The notes under the pieces: model-generated
What the model was told of the DNA's origin: nothing
Database searches by the model: none
The model's input: the letters and a program-made list of their open reading frames with translations, nothing else
Shown here: positions 22,201 through 31,107 of the stretch, one piece after another
Position numbering within the stretch: position 1 is the stretch's first letter
Layout of the letters: each line of letters starts with the position of its first letter
Position numbers and translations under genes: made by a program
Assembly: GCA_032622095.1 (NCBI GenBank)
Contig: CP136069.1
Coordinates: 101,894,278 to 101,958,277 of the forward strand
Length of the DNA stretch: 64,000 nucleotides
Direction of reading: 5' to 3'
Origin: Siphonodentalium dalli
Taxonomy: Eukaryota; Mollusca; Scaphopoda; Gadilida; Siphonodentaliidae

Positions 22201-23369
22201 ACGATTGGTTTTGTTGCACCGTATGGATAAATCTTGGTTTCTGATTTCATCAGTGTCGGTTGATTTGTCAGTGTGTGAAAGTCATGTTCATCTAGCACAT
22301 TAATACCAGCTCCAGAATCGGCTATCATGTTAATCAGAGATCCATTCAGTTGAACATTGAATGTCGGTTGATTTCGACCACGGATCGCGAAGACATATTC
22401 AGCCTCACTTTCACTCGACGACTTGTCTGACAGGTTAGTCTTCTTCATATCTGCAGTTAATGTTCTGATTTTTTGATTATTTCGGTTTTGGTGATGGTTC
22501 TTCACATTTCGATCTCGACGCGGTGGGCCAGGTGGTGGTGGTTTTGTTGTTGACCTGCATACAGCCTTAAAATGATCAAAACGAAGACACGCCATGCATT
22601 GTTTTCCGTAGGCGGGACATCCTGTTCTTCCTCCAGGGTGGGGGTAATTTCCACCACACAATCCACATTTGGTGTTTCGCTGACTGTATTTTGGTCGGAC
22701 TGGTTGGTCACGGTAGTGTGATGAGTCGAACTGTTTGTCATGTCGACGATAACCGGTATGAGGTGATTTGTGTTTTGAAATAACATTGACGTCTCTAGAT
22801 TTTGGTGATTCCATTTCCCTGGTGTGCTTCACAGCGGCTTCTTCTGCACGAGCTTTGTCAAGTAATTGTTTGAGTGTCATGTTACCGTCACGCAGAGCAT
22901 CTTGTCGTAGCTTCGATGAAATGCATCCCTGTATTATCTGTGTTTTTATCTCTCGGTCCTCTTCGGTGAACTCACAGTACTTCGCAAGCTTCCTTAGACG
23001 GGTGTGAAATATATCAACAGTCTCATCAGGGCTCTGGTCAGATTTCCGGAAGATGTGAATCTCCATTTCCCTGTTCCTTTGTGGTGTGAAGTGTTGATTT
23101 AAAGCTTCTATAGCCACATCAAATGTTGATCGAGCATCATTGGGATCAACAACAGCGGGCAAATTTGTATTTGGTAATGTTTCAAAAATGTCCACGACTT
23201 CGTCACCCACATACTGAAGGAGTAGGGCTCGTTGTCGGGCTGCATCAGCAATGCTCATAGCCACAAGTAGGTTTTTAAACTTCTTGGCCCATTTTTCCCA
23301 ACGCACGCCAACGCCGCCGGCCTCGGGACTTGGATCAAAAGTCGGAAAATCGGGTATTGCAGCACACAT
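19248..23369 (-). CDS. Ty3/gypsy gag-pol polyprotein, intact
   Basis: 1373 codons without interruption. Residues 1-230 are gag-like (WEKWAKKF region and basic linker). Zinc-binding cysteines follow at about 235-255, and a CX2CX4HX4C knuckle at 258-271. Protease: DSGAG at 351-355. RT: LDLVQAYNQ near 573-581 and the SDD motif at about 635-637, with Ser where many families have Tyr plus a residue before DD. RNase H: VDAS near 782-785, EREG near 824 and DHKP near 851. Integrase: HHCC finger (H1010, H1013, C1043, C1046) and D1074, D1129, E1165 in D,D-35-E spacing, ending NGEVERF. The start ATG at 23369 is about 60 nt after the primer-binding site. Gag and pol share one frame, so no frameshift is needed. 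Cytoplasmic particle assembly and nuclear integration are inferred from the family. Confidence 0.97.
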   Translation of the reverse strand: MCAAIPDFPTFDPSPEAGGVGVRWEKWAKKFKNLLVAMSIADAARQRALLLQYVGDEVVDIFETLPNTNLPAVVDPNDARSTFDVAIEALNQHFTPQRNREMEIHIFRKSDQSPDETVDIFHTRLRKLAKYCEFTEEDREIKTQIIQGCISSKLRQDALRDGNMTLKQLLDKARAEEAAVKHTREMESPKSRDVNVISKHKSPHTGYRRHDKQFDSSHYRDQPVRPKYSQRNTKCGLCGGNYPHPGGRTGCPAYGKQCMACLRFDHFKAVCRSTTKPPPPGPPRRDRNVKNHHQNRNNQKIRTLTADMKKTNLSDKSSSESEAEYVFAIRGRNQPTFNVQLNGSLINMIADSGAGINVLDEHDFHTLTNQPTLMKSETKIYPYGATKPIVTLGKFSAEIKVGDREVSDTVYVVPGKFGSLLSCETAVKLELIKFAPHINSVSTETTDNIDLLLNEYEHLFNGIGKLKDYQVKLHIDESIQPVAQPHRRIPFHMRKQVEEQLESDEKMGIIETIEGPTPWVSPCVIVPKSTPGQVRLCIDMRAANQAIQRERHIMPTVDDIIHDINGATVFSKLDLVQAYNQLELSPDSRHITTFSTHIGLRRYKRLMFGVNMASEIFQNVIRETLSGLHGVMNLSDDILIYAETKKQHDLNLRAVMERLSERGLTLNREKCRFQKSRLEFYGFVFSSAGMEPDPRKIDAIVNVATPKSVGEVRSFLGMVNYTSRFIKDYATITHPLRELTRKNVKYDWRQKHDTAMAKLRSALSSSPVMTYFDTSKETTIVVDASPVGIAAMLTQKDTKTDESRIVSYASRSLTPVEQRYSQTEREGLGVIWSCEHFHLYVYGKPFTIITDHKPLLGIFGNPNSKPSARLERWTLRLQPYEMTLKFSPGKDNPVDYLSRHPMSADTPQSDTRATKVAEEYINFLTLHAVPKAMTIDEIREAVKNDETLQNVIKFVQHDDWDNSLCKSSLYSSFYNVRSDLASDSNGSLLLRNNRLVIPESLQDRVISLAHQGHQGIVKTKRLIREKVWFPNIDKMVENRVKSCIPCQASNPISNAEPLKMSPLPDGPWQSLSADFWGPTPTGEYLLVIVDDYSRFPIVEIVRSTAAKTVIPVFDKIFSLFGVCNILKTDNGPPFNSNDMRTFAEHLGFKHRKVTPYWPKANGEVERFMRTLKRTITASNAEKQPWKQRLYSFLRNYRATPHSTLDKSPSELLLGRSIKTTLPETFNPVIDEQLQQRDRLAKEKMKERADKNARDSDICVGDTVIVKQIRKNKLDTPFNPTPYLVIAVKGSMITAENNIHRITRNSSHFKRVYIPYEHCEEPVDSSDQSLNDANDADGNDNQVDNSIVLNDTGEARRPSRNRKAPAYLDDYDCD

Positions 23370-23412
23370 ATTTGGTCAGGACGGTATATGTGGGCTCTAT
23401 CGGGTATCGATA

Positions 23413-23430
23413 GTTATCCTCGGTCGCCAA
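23413..23430 (-). promoter_or_regulatory. primer-binding site
   Basis: TTGGCGACCGAGGA begins immediately after the 5' LTR on the sense strand. TGGCGACCG-type sites are common in metazoan gypsy elements; the priming tRNA was not identified. Confidence 0.75.
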
Positions 23431-23588
23431 TATGATGTTGCTGGTGGTTTAATTGGTTAGCATTTAAATAGAATTGGTTGATCAAATTGAGAACACGTTT
23501 ATTGCAAACCTGGACGCTGACATATTGGTTTACTTAATAATCCGGAATACCCGGTTCGCATGAAACGGAACATACTAAGAACATTACA
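23431..23588 (-). repeat. 5' LTR of the gypsy element
   Basis: 158 bp, identical by eye to 18902-19059. It should contain the promoter; no clear TATA element was identified. Confidence 0.96.
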
Positions 23589-23703
23589 ACAATCATCTTC
23601 ACACCACGTGGTTGTGCATACTCAAAATCGAGACAAAACGGCCAGTCGCAAGCTAATGTGGCGCCGTTCTTCTATTTATTACCTATTTAGTTATATCACT
23701 AAT

Positions 23704-23900
23704 TTTGTTTTGCCGTGGATGAAAAGAATGTTTTGCCGTGAGTGAAAAGTTTATTCTGCCGTGAGTGAAAAGTTTATTCTGCCGTGATTGAAAAGTTTGT
23801 TTTGCCGTGAGTGAAAAGTTTATTCTGCCGTGATTGAAAAGTTTGTTTTACCGTGAGTAAAAAGTTCACGGCAAAACAAACTTTTGAAAAGTTTGTTTCG
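23704..23900. repeat. 26-bp satellite
   Basis: Six to eight copies of a unit like TTTTGCCGTGAGTGAAAAG, alternating GTTTGTTTTGCC and GTTTATTCTGCC variants, the last partly inverted (23866-23885). Confidence 0.85.
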
Positions 23901-23929
23901 CCGTGGCACTTACGGGTCACCGTATAAAT

Positions 23930-24655
23930 GACTTCAATTTCTGTAAGATACTCCAAACATTTGACAAACTTCTCTTCTGTGGTGTAGTCTGTATTGGTGA
24001 CCCGAGACAGCATCTCAGTTTCTGGTGGTAAATTTAGAGACGACAGCTGGACCGACATCTTGTTGCTGGTCTTCAAAAGACTCTGGATTTAGACCATATT
24101 GTCTAATCTGAGCAATAAAATGCTCAGGGAATGATGTTTGAAACATATTTGTTGTTGGCATCGATCTGGAATTTATATGATCCAAAACTCCATTTAGCCA
24201 CAACTGTTTGGGTGTTTGTTGATGTTCAGTTGATAATTTGTGTGAATTACAGGCTTCCTTGAAGGATTTCAAATTTTGATTAATAACTGGCAAATAAACT
24301 GTTTGTAGTGCATATTTATGAACATCATTGTCATGGTCTAAGATACTAAGATATCTCTCCGCAGCGAATGAGTTATGTGGGTTCGATGCTGCTGTATTCT
24401 GTTTTACTATTTTGTCCGCCAATGATGACAGCGTGGATTCTATCCCGTTGTAGTTCGTATCTTCCATTAGATCGCGAATGGTCACTATAATGACCGCTTT
24501 GCCTGTCTCAGATCCAATAAAATTCGATTGTTATTCGCATCCTCATACTCTAGACACATCTGACCATTTAAAATAGTCTGCCTCACGCGTGCTAAAATGT
24601 CTTGTTTTCTGGTATCATCCGCCATATTTGAGTGGAATAGGAGAAATCATTAAGT
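23930..24655 (-). pseudogene. integrase-core-like protein fragment, frameshifted
   Basis: Three minus-strand frames line up. An ATG at about 24632 opens 46 codons (MADDTRKQDIL onward) ending in a stop near 24489. A second frame, 24485-24015, starts with GTG, or is continued from the first by a frameshift. A third, from 24076, carries on after another shift. The middle frame (VYLPVINQNL, STEHQQTPKQLWLNG) resembles the C-terminal part of integrase-core proteins of animal transposons, where a VFLPRI motif precedes a PLxTExxxTPxQLW motif. The DDE catalytic part is absent, so this cannot be an active transposase by itself. The family resemblance is from memory and moderate; the three-frame reconstruction is inference. 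Confidence 0.5.
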
Positions 24656-24674
24656 TGTTCTAAAATTAACTCAT

Positions 24675-25112
24675 TTTGTGTTATCACTAATTCGAATTAT
24701 TGATATCACAAAATGTTGGTAATTTGTGATATCACAAAATGAATATGTGATATCACACAATAGTAAGCATTTAGTGATATCAATAATTCGATTTTATGAT
24801 ATCACAAAATGTTACATAAATAGTAGAATGGCGCGGCAAGCTATGCCATTTCCTATTTATTGATATCACAAAATGAATTAGTGATATCACATATTCAATT
24901 TTATGATATCACAAAATGAATATGTGATATCACAAAATAGAAATATTCGATTTTATGATATCATAAAATCAATTTGTGATATCAAGAATTCGAATTTGTG
25001 ATATCTTAAAATATTTAGTGATATCACAAAATAATTTGTGATATCACAAAATAATTAGTGATATCACATAATCGAATTAGTGATATCATAAAATGAATTA
25101 GTGATATCACTA
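24675..25112. repeat. GATATC palindrome satellite
   Basis: About 17 copies of GATATC, mostly within TGTGATATCACAAAAT or TTATGATATCACAAAAT, spaced about 20-30 bp and separated by AT-rich words such as AATTCGAATT. Each copy is itself a palindrome of 10-14 bp. The array reaches into the right TIR of the surrounding element. Confidence 0.9.
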
Positions 25113-25379
25113 AATAGGTAATAAATAGAAGAACGGCGCCCCATACAAGCTGGGTATTAATATTTAATTAAAATACACGTCATTCATACGAACATAACTA
25201 TTACACTGTTATTAGTAATTTCGTCATGCCCGAAGGGGCGGCAATGTTTGTACATTTGTTTGTAAATTTCATGCTGCACCTCGGGAGGTTGTTGTCGCAA
25301 ATATACGCGACAAATATGTTACAAAGATTGGATACTCCTTTGTTATGTAAACAAAATAAAACCTATAACACCCAAACCA

Positions 25380-25719
25380 CCAAAGTACTATTCTGTCGGA
25401 AAGCGGACTGAAAACATATTTCACTGTAGATTACGATGTGAATGTAGCAACTTGCTATCCGATAAGGTTCTAAATCACTTTGCAAATTCAAAAGGCTGCA
25501 CCTGTGGAAACGGTGAAGAAAATGCCTTTCATTATTTCTTTGATTGCCACCTACATTCAATCCCAATAATTCGTCTATTGAATAAATTACTTCCTTACAA
25601 CATTTATTCATTAAAGATTTAGCTTTTTGGAGATCCTGCACTTCCTTATTGTGACAACATGAATTTTTTCTTAGCTGTACAGTCATTCATACGCGAGACA
25701 AATCAGGATTCTTTTGACT
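25380..25719 (+). pseudogene. 3' end of a non-LTR retrotransposon reverse transcriptase
   Basis: The plus frame from 25384 reads KYYSVGKRTENIFHCRLRC and then a CxC...HYFFDC zinc-ribbon-like segment. After an in-frame TAG near 25620 it continues LFGDPALPYCDN and ends with FIRETNQDSF before a stop at about 25719. The CxCG...HYFxxC and LLFGDP blocks are characteristic of the extreme C-terminus of jockey-like non-LTR RTs. Only this tail survives; the RT core is missing, as expected after 5' truncation. Decayed by the stop codon. Confidence 0.75.
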
Positions 25720-26142
25720 AACTCTGCTAAATAATGATATGTACAAGCCAGCAAGCGAATCAATGAAACAAAGAAACCCGACTTTAAATCAAACACTTAT
25801 ACAAACTTATGACAAACTCGGGGGTGGGGGTGACCGGTGATATGTATATATGTTCAACTTGTTTTTGCTAGTCATGTTGCTTTGCCATTACCAATTATTT
25901 ATTTTTCAGTGTAATAACATTTGGGAGATGGGGTACCCATAAGTGAGTCAGCACTTGTCCCCCAATCCCATTGTCTGTATAAACAATGTATGTGTCATAT
26001 ATCATATGTGTTATGTAAATTAGACAAATAAATATGTTTAAACTATATGGATTAATTAAAAACTCAACAGATTCGCAAGTTTTATTCACAAGTCCTTCCA
26101 ATAACAAGCATAAAATATTTGTTGTAGATAGCTTACTAGCCC
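25720..26142. other. AT-rich interval, no recognised feature
   Basis: No plausible gene. It may include the 3' UTR of the truncated non-LTR element. Confidence 0.4.
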
Positions 26143-26600
26143 GTGGATATCTGACACACGGACAATATATACACTCTAAGAATTAGGGGTTCTTTGAAGA
26201 ACTCAGGGGTTCTCTGTAAGAACTCAAAGGTTCATCGATGTCAGAAAAGCTTCTCTGTGATCGATAGGGTTCGTCGGTGTGTAGCTAGGGTTCTCTTGGA
26301 TGCTGAAGGGTTCTTCGTGACCAAACAATAATGCAGTTGATACATGTGCCATGGAGCCGAATTGAATGATTAACATGAATAAAACATCAACCAGAGAGAA
26401 AGGAGTACGTGTTTGTTCGCAGGGTTGGGGAATGGTAATGTATAATATAGTAATGCATTGCAATGCATTACATTTTCTCAAGTAATGCAAAGTAATATGT
26501 ACTGCACACTTTTCTGCATTATATAATGCAGACTTTTACGCGTAGCCTAAAGCAAATAATGTAGGCCTACTACTAACCAAAATGGTGAGTAATCTACTCT
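26143..26600. repeat. interspersed repeat with GGTTCTTT-type motifs, copy 1
   Basis: Begins CGTGGATATCTGACACACGG and contains several GGGGTTCTTTGAAGAAC-like words and TAATGCATTGCAATGCATTA palindromes. A near-identical copy lies at 59131-59550. The copies match through GGTGAGTAATCTA, after which the second is interrupted by a Helitron. No ORF of note. Confidence 0.85.
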
Positions 26601-26809
26601 GGTCATTTCCAGCAGAAAGTTGCATTATTGTAAAAAATTTGAATTCTTCATCACCCGTTTTAGAATCTGAGTAGCGGAACTAGTACCGAAATATGCGGAA
26701 ATTTTAAAACTATGATCCGGAGACGGATAGCATGAAAGTACCGTTTATAATTTCGAACATAGCTGCTTATTACATGTTTATTACATGACCGTACCGATGC
26801 ACTGATCAT

Positions 26810-27420
26810 CATGAACTTTTTGATGGATGATAACATTGACGTCTAGATGGGAACGAATCATTTTGGGCTCATTTGCATGAAAACATGGCCGCTGGCAGCC
26901 ATCTTGGATTTAAGTGATAATACTAGATAAATCTGAATCAATAACACAGCTTAGAGCCTGTGTCGATCATGACATTGATATATATAGACGACACCGAGTC
27001 ATTTTGGGCTTATTTGCATGAAAAACATGGCCGCCAACAGCCATCTTGGATTTCAAAATTGCATCATTTAGCACGGGCAAGAGGTCGCAGTGTTGGTCCG
27101 ATCATAAATAAATTTGTCACGGAGGTTGACGTTGACATGTCGATGGGAACGAGTCATTTTGGTGTGAATTCTCAAAGAAACATGGCCGCCGTCGGATTTC
27201 AGCGACAACACCGCATATATAATTAAATCAATAACACTGCCTAGAGCATGGGCTTATGTCGATGAACCGATCATCGTGAAATTATTCATGGGTCATGACA
27301 TTGGTATCAAAATGAGAACGAATCATTGATAGAGACTGTAACATTGGTGCGATCGTCGTGAAATTAGTCATATAAACATGGTCGCCGTCGGATTTCAGCC
27401 ACTCGTTTCATCGACCATGA
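26810..27420. repeat. degenerate ~150-190-bp tandem repeat
   Basis: Three to four imperfect units, each with ACATTGACGT, GGGAACGAATCATTTTGG, AACATGGCCGCC and (in the first two) CAGCCATCTTGGATTT. No open frame is shared between units, so it is probably not coding. Confidence 0.7.
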
Positions 27421-29686
27421 AAGTTACGCCGATGGGGTCATTGTCACAAGGCTCCGGTCACATTCGTAGCCAGTGTAGCCAGCTTATTTCACCGGCGATC
27501 ACATTCGTAGTCAGCTTTTCTAATTCGTGGTTTATATTGCCCTAAATATGACGTCATCACGTTCGTGACTAAAATGTCGACGTCATCAACTTATATTGAG
27601 GAGATAAACATACCCTGTTTCGTTGTACATTCTGGGATTCGAGCATGAAAACAGTTTGTGAACGAGCCGGCTTGCCGGCGAGTTCACAAACTGTTTTCAT
27701 GCTCGAATCCCAGAATGTACAACGAAACAGGGTACGTTTATCTCCATTGTAATTCAATCTAGCAAGGAATTTGTCAAAAAACTGTATACAAAGTATCATT
27801 TAGTCATTTTCAAGACACGAATCGAGACTTTCATTTCGCCGTTGTCACCGTGCAAAAATCATTGGGTTTGTTAATTGTGTTACTCGGAACACTGCTCCGT
27901 AACCATTTCCTGTGGGGCGGGTTGGCTCGTTTCGCTACTCCGTTCTGCGCCGATGATATTGTACTGTGCCACATTCAGATTTGATGCACGCTTAAGCGGC
28001 CGATGAACGGTATCTGTAGACAACAACGCGCGGGTGTGCTCGTTTCGCTACTCGTTCTGCGCCGATGAAATTTGACCGTGCTACATTCATATTTGATGCA
28101 CGCTGAAGCGGCCGATGTCGGTGAATCGAAAACGAAAGTTAGCCGCTCTCGGCCAATCAGAATGCTTGTTTTTAGTGACAAATACTCAATTGAATTATAA
28201 TGAGGAGATAAACATACCCTGTTGAGTTGTACATTCTGGGATTCGAGCATGAAAACAGTTTGTGAACGAGCCGGCTTGCCGGCGAGTTCACAAACTGTTT
28301 TCATGCTCGAATCCCAGAATGTACAACGAAACAGGGTACGTTTATCTCCATTGTAATTCAATCTAGCAAGGAATTTGTCAAAAAACTGTATACAAAGTAT
28401 CATTTAGTCATTTTCATGACACGAATCGAGACTTTCATTTCGCCGTTGTCACCGTGCAAAAATCATTGGGTTTGCTCATTGTGTTACTCGGAACACTGCT
28501 CCGTAACCATTTCCTGTGGGGCGGGTTGGCTCGTTTCGCTACTCCGTTCTGCGCCGATGATATTGTACTGTGCCACATTCAGATTTGATGCACGCTTAAG
28601 CGGCCGATGAACGGTATCTGTAGACAACAACGCGCGGGTGTGCTCGTTTCGCTACTCGTTCTGCGCCGATGAAATTTGACCGTGCTACATTCATATTTGA
28701 TGCACGCTGAAGCGGCCGATGTCGGTGAATCGAAAACGAAAGTTAGCCGCTCTCAGCCAATCAGAATGCTTGTTTTTAGTGACAAATACTCAATTGAATT
28801 ATAATGAGGAGATAAACATACCCTGTTGAGTTGTACATTCTGGGATTCGAGCATGAAAACAGTTTGTGAACGAGCCGGCTTGCCGGCGAGTTCACAAACT
28901 GTTTTCATGCTCGAATCCCAGAATGTACAACGAAACAGGGTACGTTTATCTCCATTGTAATTCAATCTAGCAAGGAATTTGTCAAAAAACTGTATACAAA
29001 GTATCATTTAGTCATTTTCATGACACGAATCGAGACTTTCATTTCGCCGTTGTCACCGTGCAAAAATCATTGGGTTTGTTCATTGTGTTACTCGGAACAC
29101 TGCTCCGTAACCATTTCCTGTGGGGCGGGTTGGCTCGTTTCGCTACTCCGTTCTGCGCCGATGATATTGTACTGTGCCACATTCAGATTTGATGCACGCT
29201 TAAGCGGCCGATGAACGGTATCTGTAGACAACAACGCGCGGGTGTGCTCGTTTCGCTACTCGTTCTGCGCCGATGAAATTTGACCGTGCTACATTCATAT
29301 TTGATGCACGCTGAAGCGGCCGATGTCGGTGAATCGAAAACGAAAGTTAGCCGCTCTCGGCCAATCAGAATGCTTGTTTTTAGTGACAAATACTCAATTG
29401 AATTATAATGGAATATAATTCGAGCATTCCAACGACATTGATCCGAAACATCAGGTTATTAGATGAACTTATATCAAAACTAAATTCAAGTTGTTGTTCA
29501 TCCGTCAACTCAGAAAAATTAGATTAACCTGATCGTGTTCATTGAGGCTCGCCTGAATATGAAAAGCTGGCTACAAATGTGATCGCCATAGAAAAGCTAG
29601 CTACATTTGTGATCGATTAAAAAACCTGGCTACGAATGTGATCGGATCGCGGAGCCTTGTGACAATGAACCCATCAGCGAAAGTTA
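27421..29686. mobile_element. 2.27-kb TIR element carrying a 604-bp tandem array
   Basis: 27421-27472 (GTCATTGTCACAAGGCTCCG, then CATTCGTAGCCAG) is inverted at about 29627-29686. The motif GATCACATTCGTAGCCAG is further iterated inside each end (27493-27526; 29560-29617). Between the ends are three 604-bp units. No transposase and no recognised target duplication. Confidence 0.7.
27597..29410. repeat. three tandem 604-bp units, each with a ~150-bp palindrome
   Basis: Units start near 27597, 28201 and 28805. Each begins with a palindrome of about 65-bp arms (left arms near 27600, 28204, 28808), containing GTACATTCTGGGATTCGAGC and a GCCGGCTTGCCGGC centre, then about 450 bp of unique sequence. 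Unit 1 has matching arms. Units 2 and 3 share the same left-arm change (GTTGAGTTG for GTTTCGTTG), so they were duplicated from one another. Open frames across the units are by-products of the palindrome and are not called. Confidence 0.95.
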
Positions 29687-29905
29687 CATTAAGTAATGTT
29701 TTTAATATTGTTTTGGTATTTTTGATTTTGAGAAAAACAATGCCGATGGTGGCTAGCTGTGTTGAATTTAAAAATTGAATTTCCAATTCATGAGCACAGG
29801 CTATATAATCATATGCATAAAGCCATTCTTTGAGAGTTTTGGTGCTGATTCGTTACGACACACGAGTCACGAGTGACGTATACTATTTATAGATCCTGGT
29901 ACCGA

Positions 29906-31099
29906 CAGGGATGTGGCTAGAGGGGGGGGGTGGTGGGGGGGGGGGGGGGGTGTCTCACCCCCCCCCCCCCCAGCAGAGAGCTATATTTTCAATAGTTGGA
30001 AATTTCATACCTGCCACAACGAAATTTCACACCAACAATAGGTTGAAAATGTTCTTGTAGTTTGATTATAAAACAATTTATTGGGGGAATTTATTGTTTT
30101 TCGACCAATATTTGCATATGTTCCTATTTTTGGTAAAAAATTTTGACAGAAATGGTCATCAGTTGGAAATTTTCCAACCTTAGGGGGGTGACAGGTTGGA
30201 AATTTCCAACACTTGGAATTCTTGTGTCCTGGTCTCTCCCCCGTGGCCAGTAAAAAACTTCTAGTTAATTTAAGAAAACAATATTGTCATACAATTGGTC
30301 AACATTGTCATTGGAATTGTCATCAGTTGGAAAATTTCCAACCTAAGTGGGGGTGTAGCGTTTGAAATTTCGAACAGTAGGAAGGCTTGAGGCTAGTCTA
30401 GATGTTAGGATTTTGCGATTTTCTTGTTCAGATTTCAAAATTTTCGCACACCGGGCCGAACCATGGTCGGCCCGGTGAGTCATTGCCCCATTCACATGGC
30501 CAATACAAAACTGCTAATTAGTTTAGCAAAACAATATTTTACTACATTTGGTCAAACTTGTAGACATAAATGGTCATCAGTTGAAGAATTTTCCAACCTG
30601 AGGGGGAGTATGAGGTTTGAAATTTCCAACACTAGGAAAGCACAGTCTTGATGCTAGGATTTGCGATTTTCTTGTATAGTTTTCAAAATTTTCTCACACC
30701 GGGCCGAACAACCATGGTCGGCCCGGTGTTTCCTGGTCTGTTGTCTGTTGTCGGTAGCTGTGTGCATTTGTCTGGAATTAGATCACTAGTTGTTTTTTTG
30801 GGGGCAATTTTCAGGTTAAAATATCTTAATGTTCTCATACTGGGAAAATAGAAGCATGGCTTATGAATATATAGGAAATTAGGCCTGAGCATGAGGTACA
30901 AGGGGGGGGGGGGGTGTGCAAATGGAAATATGCAAAAAGTTGTGTTGGTACGATTCCGACTCAAGGGGGGGGGGGGTGCAAATGGAATTATGCAAAAAGT
31001 TGTGTTGGTGTGATTGCGACTCAAGGGGGGGGGTGCAGTTGGAAATTCCCAAGGTGGACACCCCCCCCCCCCAGCGGAGACCCTCTAGCCACATCCCTG
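29906..31099. mobile_element. hAT-type non-autonomous element with G-tracts
   Basis: TIR CAGGGATGTGGCTAGAGG at the left and its complement at the right (31081-31099). The flanks GGTACCGA (29898-29905) and GGTACCGG (31100-31107) are an 8-bp duplication with one mismatch. The interior holds approximately 200-bp repeats with GTTGGAAATTTCCAAC palindromes, two copies of a CCGGGCCGA/TCGGCCCGG palindrome (30453, 30703), and long G runs near both ends. No transposase ORF. Confidence 0.88.
30898..31030. repeat. ~60-bp tandem repeat with poly-G runs
   Basis: Three units of a G8-13 tract, then GTGCAAATGGAA, ATGCAAAAAGTTGTGTTGG and GATTCCGACTCAAG. Opposite-strand open frames here are repeat artefacts. 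Confidence 0.85.
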
Positions 31100-31107
31100 G
31101 GTACCGG

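Larger units (their letters stand above)
18902..23588 (-). mobile_element. complete Ty3/gypsy LTR retrotransposon
   Basis: Two 158-bp LTRs (18902-19059, 23431-23588) appear identical by eye and are flanked by a perfect 5-bp duplication ACAAT (18897-18901, 23589-23593). In sense (minus) orientation the LTR begins TGTAATG. A primer-binding site TGGCGACCGAGGA directly follows the 5' LTR, and a purine-rich tract AGGTAGATAGGGA directly precedes the 3' LTR. One long open frame encodes gag-pol. Identical LTRs plus an open frame imply a recent insertion. Order protease, RT, RNase H, integrase is Ty3/gypsy; there is no envelope ORF and no evident chromodomain. Confidence 0.97.
23660..25140 (-). mobile_element. 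TIR element with integrase-like gene and two satellites
   Basis: Termini GGCGCCGTTCTTCTATTT at 23660 and its inverted copy ending at 25140 match over about 45 bp with one mismatch in the first 43. Inside are a 26-bp satellite (23704-23900), a decayed integrase-like reading frame on the minus strand and a GATATC palindrome satellite (24675-25112). An internal partial copy of the tip lies at about 24822-24860. No target duplication was recognised. It starts 72 bp from the gypsy element. The superfamily is not assigned. Confidence 0.75.

Noticed and set aside
20107-23460. Plus-strand ORFs across the gypsy element
   Set aside because: Antisense shadows of the 1373-codon gag-pol frame.
24675-25112. 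GATATC array considered as a CRISPR-like array
   Set aside because: Spacers are short, variable and AT-rich, the repeats are simple dyads and the DNA is eukaryotic; it is a satellite.
27975-29389. ORFs of 64-142 codons repeated in the 604-bp array
   Set aside because: They read across palindromes and recur only because the DNA is duplicated; the same DNA is open on both strands.
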